A stretch of 64,000 bases of DNA from Corbicula japonica (lineage: Eukaryota; Mollusca; Bivalvia; Venerida; Cyrenidae), in assembly GCA_038501625.1 (NCBI GenBank), contig JAZAYU010000180.1:329501-393500 (forward strand), given 5' to 3'. A program made the translations under genes and the position numbers. Positions 21,722 through 38,639 of the stretch are shown piece after piece. The notes under the pieces were generated by a model. It saw only the letters and a list, made by a program, of their open reading frames with translations. It was not told where the DNA came from and did no database searches. The stretch's first letter is position 1, and each line of letters starts with the position of its first letter.

Positions 21722-21723
<2 letters not shown>

Positions 21724-21800
<77 letters not shown>
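21724..21800. repeat. (GA)n microsatellite
   Basis: About 37 nearly uninterrupted GA units. Reading frames through it give Arg-Glu or Ser-Leu runs and are not genes. Confidence 0.95.
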
Positions 21801-21801
<1 letters not shown>

Positions 21802-21944
21802 AGAATACTTACAATATCTATCTATATGAGTTTTAAGATTATTTATTGTATCATCGATATTGATGGAAGGTGAAAGTAGTACGCGGCGAGTATGAACACG
21901 GCGCGCGGGTTTCATTGTATAATTTTCACGACAATAACACGATG

Positions 21945-23895
21945 ACTTGAGAGTTTGGTAGAAATAATGCATAAGAAACTTTGGTCTCGACAAAAGTCGC
22001 AAAGTTAAGTGCTAATTCATTAACAATCAATTATTTGGATAGAAAAAAATGCTTGAGAAAAAAACACAACTCGATCTTAAACTGATTATTTTATACATAT
22101 TAAATGCCCCAGGCCAGCCAAATCACCAGACTTTATCCGAAATCTCAGGAATTTTAGTTATTTCTCCGAAACACGGATTTACACTCATACTCGGACCTCG
22201 TTGTAACACTTGCCTTCATCTACTTTCTTTAATGCATGTTTTTAAAACGGGTCTTAACAGGTTTAATTGAAAGTTAAACAGGGAAAAATATTTAAAAATA
22301 ATTTTTACATATGTTCTTTAACCATTTTTAAAACAAAACGGCAAAAGGCATATAAAAAAATTCTTCCAAGAAATATAATACCACAGAAGAATATGAGATA
22401 AAAACATCACCATCATCATCATTTTTGTTAAGTCACAGTTATAGTTAACAGCAAAAACAAAACATTTAAACAACAATATCATCATCGCAATATCCAGACA
22501 AAGTTTTAGCATGCCTGGTGCTCTATATGTTCCCGAGCTTCTTTTCGATCAGGTTAGATTATTCTCGCGTAAATAGTACGCAGACTTGAGAAATTGGTAG
22601 GAATTATGCTTTAGAAACTTTGGTCTTCACAAAATCGCAAATTTAAGTTAAGTGCTAATTCATTAACACTTAATCATTTTTGGGTAGAAATTATGCTTTA
22701 GAAACTTTGGTCATAACAATTTTTTTAATCGCAAATTATGGGCCATGGCGAGAGTTCCTCCACGTGGTATAGCTTTGATTAACTTGAATTTACATATTTT
22801 AAAATATATTGTTGTTTTTTCAACTATTACTGAACACTCGATGTTTTAAAAAAAACTACCCTAACTTAAATTGATTATTTTTATATATTAAATGTTCTTT
22901 TCGTTCCCGAGCCTCTTGTCGATCAGCGTGGATTATTCTTACGCAAATAGCAACTATCCAGTACAAAAAGAGGAATTGTATGTCATTATTATTAAATTTT
23001 CTTTAATATTTAATGATTAATTATTTTAAGCATTAATTTAACAATTAATAAAAAGAAAACCACTATCTTAAGTTGATTATTTATATATATAGGCTCTTTT
23101 CGATTGGGTTATTCTCGCGAAAATAACATATATCCAGTACATAAAGATGATGTTTGTACCATTATTATTACAATTTTCTCTTTAATTTTAAGATTAATTA
23201 TTTTTAGCATACATTTTAAAAATAATAAAGAAGAAAAACACTATCTTATATTGATTATTTACACATATTAAATGCTCTTTTCGATCCAGAGGCTCTTTTC
23301 GATTGGGTTATTTTCGCGAAAATAACATTTTTCGAGTACATAGAGGATTTTTGTACCATAATTATTACAATTTTCTCTTTTATTTTATGATTAATTATTT
23401 TTAGCATACATTTTACAAATAATAAAGAAGAAAACGCTATCTTAGATTGATTACTTATACATATTAAATGCTCTTTTCGATCCCGGTGCTCTTTTCGATT
23501 GGGTTATTCTCGCGAAAATAACATTTATCCAGTACATAGAGGATTTTGTACCATTATTATTACAATTTTCTTTTATATTTTATGATTAATTATTTTTAGC
23601 ATACATTTTACAAATAATAAAGAAGAAATCTCTATATTAGATTGATTATTTATACATATTAAATGCTCTTTTCGATCCCGAACCTCTTTTCGATCAGCAT
23701 AGGTTATTCTTGTATTTTTCCATTAATCAAAACCAAAGTCGCTTAGAATTAAAATAAAATATAAAAATAATCAAGAAATTTTCTGTTTCTGCAAATTTAC
23801 TTGGTATCTTTCAATTGTATTTAACAAAAAAATACTAGAGGCTCTTTTCGATCACTTTGGGTTATTTTCGCGAAAAGAGGCTATTTTCGGTATTT
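21945..23895. repeat. Array of diverged tandem repeats, about 196-bp period
   Basis: Successive units share ctcttttcgattgggttatt, then ctcgcgaaaataacat, then cagtacata, then accattattattacaatttt, then gattaattatttttagcata, then ttgattatttatacatatta. The motif gctcttttcgattggg recurs at 23093, 23292 and 23488, giving periods of 199 and 196. Units near 22540, 22890 and 23683 are more diverged, and 21945-22110 carries related sequence. No coding potential. Confidence 0.75.
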
Positions 23896-24179
23896 AGTAG
23901 TACCAGAAAATGGAAAAATGGACCGCAATGGAAACAAAATACGCAATGGAATTTGAATATCGTATTTTGAACTAATTAGTTATTTAATTTTTTTTATAAT
24001 TGAAGTAATGCTGGAAGAAAGTTTTTTTTTCTAAATGAAAATGGTTGTTAATTATAAAACAACATCGAAATACTTATTAGAATTGCATTCCACGGTAGTT
24101 ATATTCTGTCAAATTCAGTGTATGCCAGTGTTTATTATTGTGACGCATGCAATTGCAGGTATAGATACGTATGGATCCT

Positions 24180-24235
24180 ATTGTCCGGCGGCGGCGTCGG
24201 CGGCGTCGGCAGCTGCGTTGGCGAATGCGTTGTCC
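24180..24235. repeat. GC-rich GGC/GTC trinucleotide tract
   Basis: Short ggcggcggcgtcggcggcgt tract in otherwise AT-rich DNA. It yields an alanine-rich open frame on the plus strand, judged not to be a gene because no splice borders or domain support it. Confidence 0.6.
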
Positions 24236-24284
24236 GATAGTCCCCCAGCTTTAATTCAAACTTAATGTTGCCTAAACTTGATTT

Positions 24285-24720
24285 TTAACTTCATACATAG
24301 AATATATCATCTGCATGAACAAAACCATCTCCGACAACAAGAATGATAACTCTTGTTATATCCCGTTTCAAATGACTTAATATCTAACTAATTGTTGATC
24401 AGAACATTATTAAAATTCCTTGTCCTATTAACCTAATACTTTGAATAAACCATCTGCAAAAACAAAGCAATTTATGACAACAAGATTGATAACTCTGGTT
24501 TCAATAATTTTTACGTGTGCCCCTTTCAAATGACTTCAATATGAAACATAATTTTGCCTATAACTGAGAGTACTTTTTCTATTACATTTATACTTGGAAT
24601 ATATCATCTGCATAAACAAAGTCATCTGTGACAATAAGAATATATATGGTAACTCTTATTTCTCTATTGTTAGAGTTGTATTCCTTTCAAATGGCTTTGA
24701 TAAGGAACTTTTTCCAATTC
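24285..24720. repeat. Three diverged tandem units of about 155 bp
   Basis: Each unit contains a form of gaatatatcatctgcat, aacaaa, gacaa, aagaatgataactct and cctttcaaatgactt. Units start near 24298, 24443 and 24595. They lie directly right of the 196-bp array but are unrelated to it. Confidence 0.6.
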
Positions 24721-25716
24721 CCATAGGGCTCATTTCTATCATCTTAATTCTTAGACAACCATATACATGTATAAATATGCGATGAGCTGCATTCCATCTA
24801 TTCAAAAACACACAAGGCGTTAACTTACCTCAAAGACCTATATATAGGTCTTTGCTTACCTTTAAGACTATGGCATAGCACCGTTTATGTGGTTATTTGT
24901 GTTAACAGTAATACTTGAGATTTACCTAAATACAAATACAAATACACAATTCCAGCGTATTATTAGCAAAAAAGAAAACAACTAAAACACATATTCTATT
25001 AATGTCCATTTTTTGTAGTTTCATTTGCGTTGCGTTTTTTTTTCGTTGCATATTCTAATCATACCGAAAAGAATGACAACTCAGAAAAGCGCTGCCTCGG
25101 TTTGGGTTTAAAATGGCGTCGAATTGTCGGAAGTAGCCTTTGTGCAAAATCTTGACGTATTTTCAGGTAAATTTCTAAGCTAAACGTCTTAACTTTAAAT
25201 AAAAAGGAAACAAGAATTTGATTGCGAAAATCATTGAGTAATTATAACACTCTGATGGAAGAAATGTTTACGACTTCGTCGTGTAAAGTTAAGAGATTGC
25301 AAACACAGGTGCTTGGAAGACGGACCCCGTATCTCCAAACAGGCCGCCCCCCCCCCCCCCAACAAAAAAAATAAGGTCTACACGGGGTCTATACTACATA
25401 AAGTCATCTTTTTTGTTTTGTTATGATAGATCGGGATCGATATCAGTCTATCAACACCAAATTTAGTATCAAATACCAAGTTCTCTGAAAATTCGTGTTC
25501 CGACTATATAAGCCAGTGAAGGTAAATAACCAAATCTCGATTCCGCCATTGACGTCAAGCCCAAATGTAAACAAAATTTTAAAAATCGGCACATCTCAAC
25601 AAATATTGCACTAACCTTAACAAATATGGTATCCTTGGAAAACTTATCTATTCCTCTGTTGAATTCCGTCGAGCATCGGCTAGGAAATCAGAACATAACA
25701 TCCATTTTTTCATTTT

Positions 25717-25825
25717 TCCGATGCACCTGTGAAAATTATCGACTCTGGACAGAGTTTGGTTACAATGCAGATATAGTGAGTGAATTTTGATTGGACGAGC
25801 GATAATTCAAGGAGCTATTTTTAGC
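25717..25825. repeat. Left arm of a 109-bp inverted repeat
   Basis: By eye this matches the reverse complement of 27640-27748 at every base. The arms face each other around a 1.8-kb interior with a PIF1-like helicase fragment. Because the right arm ends at the N gap, the true outer border is unknown. Confidence 0.85.
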
Positions 25826-26059
25826 TGGAAAATTACCGCGTGTATTTAAAAATTTAATCGAATAGTTCAGTGACGGTTGATGAAGCTGCTCAACGTTTGA
25901 AACTGCATATTAACATGTTTTCGTTAAGTTGGTGAGTATATTTTGTTACAGTGTATAATGAATATTAAAAATGTGGCTGTTGGATGTTAATAAACTACCT
26001 TACTGAAGTGGTGGGCTATAATGCAATGTTTACATAGAGCTCGCGTAATAATTATATAG

Positions 26060-26440
26060 TTACAGTCTCCTCCATGGATACAACTTTATTGCATGGGCGA
26101 ACATTTTAGATCCAGATAAATCGGCACTACATGGCCTATGATCAGGATCTAAACTGTTAGCTTTTTGAGTCTTTAATTTATTGCTGACCAAAATATGCAC
26201 AGTGTAGATCTTGGTCAGATGGCACGGATGTGCTGGCCGATCTGGATCTACACTGATCCCACATACGTTAAATTGCGTATACATTATGGAGGAGAGGTTA
26301 AATAATTTGATGCAAGCAAGAGCGTGTGGGCGGGAGTCCCCATTAACCATTATATTCTGAACAAACTGTTCGATGAATAAATAAATTAAAATGCCAGCGA
26401 GGTTATGGGGCGATAACAACAAAGTTTACGTACCGGTAAA
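26060..26440. repeat. Decayed palindromic repeat
   Basis: Contains facing motifs such as gatccagataaatcggcac and gccgatctggatc, plus gatcaggatctaaactgt. These look like arms of a degenerate inverted-repeat element, inside the interval bounded by the 109-bp repeats. Borders uncertain. Confidence 0.35.
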
Positions 26441-26888
26441 CTGCAGGACTGGTGTCCAGAGTGGTGGATCCGTAATGTAGCAGAACGATCATTGCGGGTT
26501 CTGATACCAGTTAACGAGTCAAGGTTGATAAGATTATTTTGCAAGCTTGAGCTGAGCTTGTGAAATTGTGAGATCAGAGGACAGGGGCGGATCCTAAATG
26601 GTGTTCAGATGGCTAGCTCGAACACCCTTATGGGGATGCAATATTTAATGGATAGAATCTGGTTATTAAGCAGACGATGCAGATGTGAAAAAATAAACAA
26701 AAATCCCAGCTGCGTTTGAGCGATAGAAGGGGGTGGGAGTGTGTGCAGGCGGTTGCCCTCCCCCCCTTCTCCCTATAAAACTCATTATTATTGAAATTCG
26801 ATTGGCACATGACCTAACAGTTTTAGCAATAGCTATGCTCTGTACTGAAATATTAAGTTCCGCTAAACTAGATTTACCCTGTTAAATT

Positions 26889-27530
26889 TTAATGTCGATT
26901 TAATAGAATATGAAGTGGGAAATTATCATTCAAGTTCCATACACAGGTGCTTAAATGGCTGTCTGATTGTCTATGAACTTTTTCCAACTGCACATGATGT
27001 GGGATTGCATCTTTAAAAAATGCAGAAGTAAAGCAATGGTGACCTGTTTCACCATATAACTCGTTTTTCACTGGAGGCAGTTGGAAAAAATCCCCAGACA
27101 ATATCACCTGCATTCCACCAAAATATCTATCATTCCCACGAACACCTCGACAAATAAATTCAACATACTCAAATAATCGTTTGCTCATCATGGAACATTC
27201 GTCAATTATTAAACAATCTACACTACGAATTTTGTTAACTTGCGCGGCATACCGTTCGTCTGTTTTCATTATAGCAAGCAACTCTTTTTTGTTCAAGCGT
27301 GTATCCCCTATACCGCAGAACCTATGAAGTGTTTCACCTCCAAATTCTGCATATAGAGTAGCAGCTATTCCAGTTGTACATGTTATTGCGACATTTTTTT
27401 TGGTCCGACGAAGACTCTGAATAACCTCTTTAACAACGTATGTTTTCCCTGTCCCACCTTGACCAGTAAGTAACACATTATGCCCGGACAAACACATACA
27501 ATAAAACTGAGACTGCTGACTGCTCAACAT
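26889..27530 (-). pseudogene. Truncated PIF1-like DNA helicase ORF
   Basis: A 213-codon frame starts shortly inside the right 109-bp repeat. It carries Walker A GQGGTGKT (about residues 23-30), a Q-rich lead-in (LSSQQSQFYCMCLSGHNVLL), the Ia-like ITCTTGIAA, Walker B LIIDECSMM and motif III LSGDFFQLPPV, then HRQSDSHL. This is the N-terminal half of a PIF1/RecD-family SF1B helicase core. Homology stops there; motifs IV-VI are missing, so the copy cannot be an active helicase. PIF1-type helicases occur as host genes and inside mobile elements (Helitrons, for example). The flanking inverted repeats favour a mobile origin, but no Rep nuclease is visible. Confidence 0.75.
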
Positions 27531-27639
27531 TACTTACAGTTTGTAGAACTTGAAGACAAAAAGTTTTGCCACCTTTCAACAGAAGTGCGGGAACTGACTG
27601 AGAGCCGGCGCAAGAATATGTTACGCGATAGACTCCGCG

Positions 27640-27748
27640 GCTAAAAATAGCTCCTTGAATTATCGCTCGTCCAATCAAAATTCACTCACTATATCTGCAT
27701 TGTAACCAAACTCTGTCCAGAGTCGATAATTTTCACAGGTGCATCGGA
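27640..27748. repeat. Right arm of the 109-bp inverted repeat
   Basis: Exact reverse complement, as read, of 25717-25825. It runs directly into the run of N, so it may continue in missing sequence or reflect an assembly problem at the gap. Confidence 0.85.
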
Positions 27749-28248
27749 NNNNNNNNNNNNNNNNNNNNNNNNNNNNNNNNNNNNNNNNNNNNNNNNNNNN
27801 NNNNNNNNNNNNNNNNNNNNNNNNNNNNNNNNNNNNNNNNNNNNNNNNNNNNNNNNNNNNNNNNNNNNNNNNNNNNNNNNNNNNNNNNNNNNNNNNNNNN
27901 NNNNNNNNNNNNNNNNNNNNNNNNNNNNNNNNNNNNNNNNNNNNNNNNNNNNNNNNNNNNNNNNNNNNNNNNNNNNNNNNNNNNNNNNNNNNNNNNNNNN
28001 NNNNNNNNNNNNNNNNNNNNNNNNNNNNNNNNNNNNNNNNNNNNNNNNNNNNNNNNNNNNNNNNNNNNNNNNNNNNNNNNNNNNNNNNNNNNNNNNNNNN
28101 NNNNNNNNNNNNNNNNNNNNNNNNNNNNNNNNNNNNNNNNNNNNNNNNNNNNNNNNNNNNNNNNNNNNNNNNNNNNNNNNNNNNNNNNNNNNNNNNNNNN
28201 NNNNNNNNNNNNNNNNNNNNNNNNNNNNNNNNNNNNNNNNNNNNNNNN
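27749..28248. other. Assembly gap (500 N)
   Basis: Exactly 500 N, the usual placeholder for a gap of unknown size. The 5' exons of receptor gene A (signal peptide, WSC, EGF by analogy with gene B) are absent from the window and would fall here if present. Confidence 0.99.
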
Positions 28249-28476
28249 AAAATTAACCGTCTCTTCTGTTGCTTCAACAACATTTGCCTGTTCACAAAAT
28301 GAATCCCACGTTACGTTGGCAGCTAAAAGATAGAAATCAAGAAAAAGGCTACTGTACATACGGAATTACCACAGCGTCTAACTTTTCAAACAATGTAAAA
28401 CAAATTTTATTACTTTGTCAGGTTTTGCCTCATATTCTCTATTGCAAATTACCGGTCACTCAAACGCCTATTTCAG

Positions 28477-30740
28477 AAACACTAACATCTACAGTCACAC
28501 ATCCAATAGGATCGTCATCTTCATCGACTGTCACCTGGTTACCTTCCTCATCTGCTACAACAAACATTTCAAGGCTGAGCGATAATTCATCTGGTATGCA
28601 ACGCATTTTGTTTTACTTTCAGCTAATGTGAAGTATGTTAATAAAAATGTAAACGTAAATCTTAAATATAATATGAAGCTTTTGTTTTACTATTTCAATT
28701 ATTTATTAATAAATAGTTAAACTTATAAACAATTTGTTGTTTTAATACATGCTTACGGTTTAATACATGATCATTCGGTTAATGGAATTAATGTAAGAAA
28801 ACTGATTGCAATTTAAATTTTTCTTTTAGACCTCAACCAATACCACTTTCCTGCATGCATCACGTCTTAATATTTATTGCTATATTTAGTATGTCGTTTT
28901 TGCATTCCAGGGCAATCAAGCAGAAGCCTAATTGCAGTCCACATATCAGTTCCTTTAGCTGTTGTAACTGCAACTCTTGGTGTGATAACTTTTATCGTTA
29001 TCAGGTAAGTGTGCGTGTTGGTAAAATTTGTGCTTTGTATTTATACAGTATAGTGTACACGCATCTTTTTGACATACATGGATTTCAGTACTTTACAGTG
29101 ACGGCCTTCAGATGTAATTGATATAGGTTCCCAGATATACCTTCAAATGCTAATGAACAACTTTGTAAATTGTATTTTTTCTAGCTTAGGACACGCCTAT
29201 TCTTTTTACGCCGATATTATTGGAATTGTTTTAAATTAGCGCTATTTGTGCGGTGTGGCGGTCGTAAAAAGTCAACCCGTACATATAGTCAGTACTATTA
29301 TCAGTAAAAATAACCTGTTACCGATGTCATGCAGTGATTGCTCCGTATATCAGGGCTATCCGATCAACCTTTTATGGGGTTCTCCCGGTTAGCTCACTTG
29401 GTTGCGCCGCAGGAATTGCATGGCTATGCGCTGACGCCGTGACGGAGCGGGTTCGCTCCCAGCTAGAGGCACATTATTTGAAATTCACAGTAGCGCTATT
29501 TGTGCAGTGTGGCGCCCCGTAAGAAGTCTCCCCATACATATTGTCAGTACTTTTATTAGTAAAAATAACCCGTTACCTATGTCATGCAGTGATGGCGACA
29601 TATATCAGGGCTATCCGATCAACCTTTTATGGGGGTTCTTCCGGCTAGCTCAGTTGGTTGCCTCGCAGGAATTGCAGGGCTAGGCGCTGTCGCCGTGACG
29701 GTGCGGGTTCGCTCCCAGTTAGAGGCACTATCATTTTTTAAATGATAATATCGCATTGAAGGTTATAAAAGATATTGAAGTTTTGTTTGCCATCGATAGG
29801 ATTGAGAATTAATTTGCTTTTCAATATCTGGGTATGAACATTCCCAATCATAACACGCCTGCACTTGTCGTGTTCGGTGTCTGTCAAAGTTAAATTTTCT
29901 TTTACATTAAGTCAAAGGCATTAAGTCTTTGCCTTCTTGCCAAATTTTAATATGAAAACTTTGTCAAACTGTTATACACTCGTATAAAAATCAAGGTAAC
30001 ACACTAACTGACGAAAGAAGAAAAAGGGAAATGAAATAAAATCTCATATTTGCGAATGACTGTCAGCTATCACTTGCGCGATTTGTTATTTTTGTTCCAA
30101 AATAGTCGAAATAAGAAGACTTGTCCATTACTACCGTTTTACCTTTATTTCTAACATTTATTTCAGAAAGAGGCGAAATCAGAAGAAAGGCGACACGAGT
30201 GTCATTAATAACAAATCAGACGAATCTCATATTTTCTCTAACACAGCATACAAGGATCAAGACATCCTCTCTGACATTCCAGTTTACGCAAGTGTAACTG
30301 CTAAAAATAAGGCAAATGCAAAAATCGTTGGCACAATTGAAGAAAGCGAGAATGCTAATACTGACATAAACTACGAAATACCGGTGGATGACAACGGTTA
30401 CGGACATTTAAAGTCTAAAACTACCGCTGTATTACATGATCCAACATATTCCCACACGACAAACCTTCATAATAACTACACAAGTGATAACACATATTCG
30501 CACCTTGACAAAGCTACAGAAAAGCAGCGGTCTGACGTTATTCTGAATGAAGTTGATGCCGATGACACGTATTCTCATATCAACAGACCTGCAGGGAAAC
30601 TCAAACCTGATGTAAATATTACTGCAACCGATGTTACCTACAGTTATCTTCACAAAAATGAAACCACAATGAACCAGCATGACAGGATTGACAAACAGAC
30701 TGAAAAGGATCAGAACGAGCCTGAATACGATCACATTTAA
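28477..30740 (+). CDS. Receptor gene A: Ser/Thr stalk, transmembrane helix, tyrosine-rich tail (5' part missing)
   Basis: Three consecutive exons with GT-AG borders and matching phases: 28477-28593 (stalk rich in Ser and Thr, for example SSSSSTVTW), 28911-29004 (transmembrane helix SVPLAVVTATLGVITFIVI), 30167-30740 (basic stop-transfer RKRRNQKKG and a 190-residue tail). The tail has repeated tyrosine motifs DPTYSHT, DNTYSHL, DDTYSHI and DVTYSYL, plus VYASV, NYEIP, GYGHL and a terminal EYDHI, most fitting Y-x-x-(L/I/V). It looks like a type I receptor whose tail could recruit SH2 proteins after phosphorylation (inference). Upstream exons are not visible and probably fall in the gap. It is paralogous to gene B (32106-37148). 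Not matched to a named gene. Confidence 0.75.
29246..29490 (+). repeat. tRNA-derived SINE-like unit 1
   Basis: Contains box A-like ttagctcacttgg and box B-like gggttcgctccc near the 3' end, preceded by a body with aaaaataacctgttaccgat and atatcagggctatccgatca. It is directly followed by a second copy and lies in the long intron of receptor gene A. A third copy is at 57185-57375. Confidence 0.65.
29495..29730 (+). repeat. tRNA-derived SINE-like unit 2 (tandem copy)
   Basis: Same body and tRNA-like part as unit 1 (ggctagctcagttggttgcc, then gtgcgggttcgctcccagtt). The head-to-tail arrangement suggests tandem duplication, not two insertions. Confidence 0.65.
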
Positions 30741-30959
30741 TTGGTGAAATTACCATCATAAACAGAATAGTTCAAGCTCAACATAATTTTACTAAGAACA
30801 GGAAATCAAACGCAAAAGTTACATAACAGTTGATATTATCTTGAAACTCCGCATATAATTATACTGCAATTACATCAAACTATTTTGTGATTATTTTATC
30901 TATCTTACCACTATCTGAATATATAAAACAAGAACTTTAAAAGCTGTAAAAATATTGCA

Positions 30960-31035
30960 GAATCGATTTGATCAAGCCTGTTTATATTGCGTAATGGAAA
31001 TACAAATTGCTTCCCACGTCCCATAGTTTCTCCTT
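30960..31035. repeat. Dispersed repeat fragment ('cacgccgcctagccc' family)
   Basis: A degenerate copy of a repeat best preserved at 59885-59960 (gaaatgcatattaatgccca then cgccgcttagcctcgggttg). The gene B counterpart is at 37372-37440, so it was carried in the A/B duplication. Further copies are at 55108-55250 and 59670-59755. Confidence 0.45.
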
Positions 31036-32105
31036 TTTACGGTCCTGACATGCTATTTACAAAAAAATACCAATTTGCCATTTTCAACAAAATGTATTTA
31101 AACGTCAATAGACTCGAAACGTTATAGGAAATGTGACCCATTTACGGTTTTCTAGCTTTCGCTGGTTACAAATATTACTTGATTGTTCATTTTAAAAAGA
31201 AACGGAGGTAATTTTGTTAGTGTATTTGTATGTTTTTATGAGTATTTTCTATGGCAAAATGCAGTTCAATAATAAATTGCACAAATAATTGTTATTAATT
31301 TATCTTCATTTTACATACGTGATCGGCATCTTGCCGTCAGAGATATTCTGACACGATATCATACAACGATATCATACACCGTTATGCATACTTTATAAAT
31401 AGCTCATAAGTTTACAGTTGATCGCTTTTCTAATCTTTTTGTTTGCACAAGTCACAAAGGTTTTAGATTGAATTTTGTTTTATGTTTTGTTGATTTAGCT
31501 CCAGGTGGTCTGACTCCGTGTTTCTTAAAATTATTTATGCTCAACTCAATTTGAGCATGAAAATTTGATGGCTTCATTTTTGTTCGTTATATATAGTAAA
31601 ACATTTTAATCTAAAAAATGACAATTGATCTGAATATCAACTGGTGAAGACAGTTTTTTTTTCTAATTTATGAAGACTGTAAATGTTGTTGATACTTTAA
31701 GTTTGAAGAATTGAGTTGAACATGAAAACAAAGTTTTATAATCACGGAGCCTGGTATCTGTTAGTTTTATCAAGTTTCTACGCTTTTCGCTTGACAGTGC
31801 TATCAACATCCTATAGTTAATATTGTTGTGTACTTTTGAGAGATTGTTGTGTTGGGGAGTTAAAAATGAGAACTTTTTTAAACTTCAACTTCCGCAACTT
31901 GTAAATCGATCAAAACAACAGTTTACTCTACCTCGCTGTTAATGAAGTATTTACCTCTTTAATGACCACAGTTGTATGAACTATCTTGCCGGTACTTTTG
32001 TTCCTGCTTGTCAGCTATCGGGATGTATCTAACATACTTAAAAGAACGTAATTATGACTTAATCGCGGAATTTTGGACTTACCTGCATACTTATATAGAA
32101 ATATT

Positions 32106-37148
<5,043 letters not shown>

Positions 37149-37371
37149 GCGAAATTACCATAACAAACAGAATAGTTCACGCTCGACCTCGAACAGGAAA
37201 TCACACGCAGAACTTACAAGACAGTTGATATTACATGTATCTTGAAACTTCATATTTTTATACTGCAATTAAATAAAATATACTGCGTGATCATTTTATT
37301 TATTTTACCACTATCTGAATATATAAAACAAGAACTTTAAAAACTGTCAAAAATTATTGCAGAATCGATTT

Positions 37372-37440
37372 GATTAAGCCTGAGCTTAAATGGAAATGCA
37401 AATTACTGCCCAAGCCACATAGCTCGGGGTTAAGCGCAAC
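37372..37440. repeat. Dispersed repeat fragment, duplicate of 30960-31035
   Basis: gaaatgcaaattactgccca then agctcggggttaagcgcaac. Same family as 59885-59960. It sits at the matching position behind gene B as the related fragment sits behind gene A. Confidence 0.5.
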
Positions 37441-37831
37441 TCATTTTTTACACATATAAAGATTATACATTCATAGTTTATTTAGATGACATCAATTAAA
37501 ATTTTTCTGTCTTCAGTCTAAATAAGAGCGATGTTTCCTAATATTTTTTTTATAGTTTTCTGCCTGTTGATGTTTAAAACTGGAATAAAGTTGTACGGCT
37601 GCATATTAAAGTTCAGAAGTGTCAAAAAATGTGCTCTTATTAATAATCTTCGCGGAGAAAACGATTATGACCATATCATATACTAATAAGTATCAATAAT
37701 AAGAATCCACAACTCACAGGCTCAACAAATCCGAACCTGCAAAATTTATCTGCTATTTGTCATGTTTGGTGGCTTACAAAGTTCCTCTGTATGTATCACA
37801 AATCACACATAGGCGTATAGAAGGCAACAAC

Positions 37832-37858
37832 AACAACAACAACAACAACGTTTATTGC
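37832..37858. repeat. (CAA)n microsatellite
   Basis: Nine or so CAA/AAC units in the region 3' of receptor gene B. Confidence 0.85.
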
Positions 37859-38102
37859 ATTCACATAAAATTCTTATTGCAAACACACATATATTAATGC
37901 AGTGTTAATGCAATTGAATTGTTATTTTACAAAAAGTACCAATAAGCCATCTGCAACAAAATGCACTTAAAAGTCGAAAGACTCGAAACGTTATAGAAAA
38001 TATGACACATTAACGAATATCGAGCTTTCGCTGATTGGTAAGATAACTTGTTCATTTTAAAAGAAAACTGATGTTAATTTGTTAGTGTATTTGTATTTTT
38101 CG

Positions 38103-38638
38103 TGTAATTTCACTGGCCAAATGCAATTCAATAATAAATTGCACAAAGCTCGGCCTAAAAATCCCTAAAATTCCAATTACATATAATAACCAAACAACAA
38201 AAACATAATTTTAATTGCTCACGTGAGTATTAAGATTATAAAAACAAAATGGTATACTTTTAATTATAAAGAGGGAAATCAAGTTTGTCATTTATTTACG
38301 CGATCAGGAAGCAACAAAGAAACTGAAGAGCAAACACACTTAAACACAGGGACACAATATTATATTGTTTTCAGTATGATTATTACTCATGCGAACATTT
38401 ATAATGTTGTTTTGTGTTGTTAATTTTTTTTTGAATTTATGTTATAGTAAATACAATTTAGGTAATTTTTTGATATAGCTTTTTTCTTAACTGTTCGTTT
38501 CATAACATATGCAAAATCGAACTTTATATTAACAACTTATACTTGTGCAAAGATTAATTTATTGCCATGTTGAGATATTTTGATAATTTTCTTCATTATC
38601 GACGAATATGCAATGATGAGAGTAGACGGCTCTTAAAA
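38103..38638. repeat. Foldback family P3, diverged copy
   Basis: Shares aatgcaattcaataataaat, ggcctaaaaatccctaaaat and cacgtgagta with the copy at 50573-51248, and the right side mirrors the left (ttgataattttcttcattat, agagtagacggctctt). An internal open frame (38223-38423) resembles the one at 50800-51030, for example CHLFTRSGS versus CHPFTRPGS. Confidence 0.55.
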
Positions 38639-38639
38639 G

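Noticed and set aside
21945..23895. CRISPR-like array
   Set aside because: Units are about 196 bp with no short repeat-spacer structure, and the genome is eukaryotic; this is an ordinary tandem array.
24035..24265. Alanine-rich plus-strand frame
   Set aside because: Driven by a short GGC/GTC repeat; no splice sites or homologous context.
27675..28359. Frames running through the N gap
   Set aside because: They consist mainly of unknown residues created by N and cannot be interpreted.
29378..29490. Functional tRNA gene
   Set aside because: Boxes A and B are recognisable, but no acceptor stem or complete cloverleaf can be drawn, and the same sequence is present in several copies with long shared flanks, so it is a SINE-like repeat.
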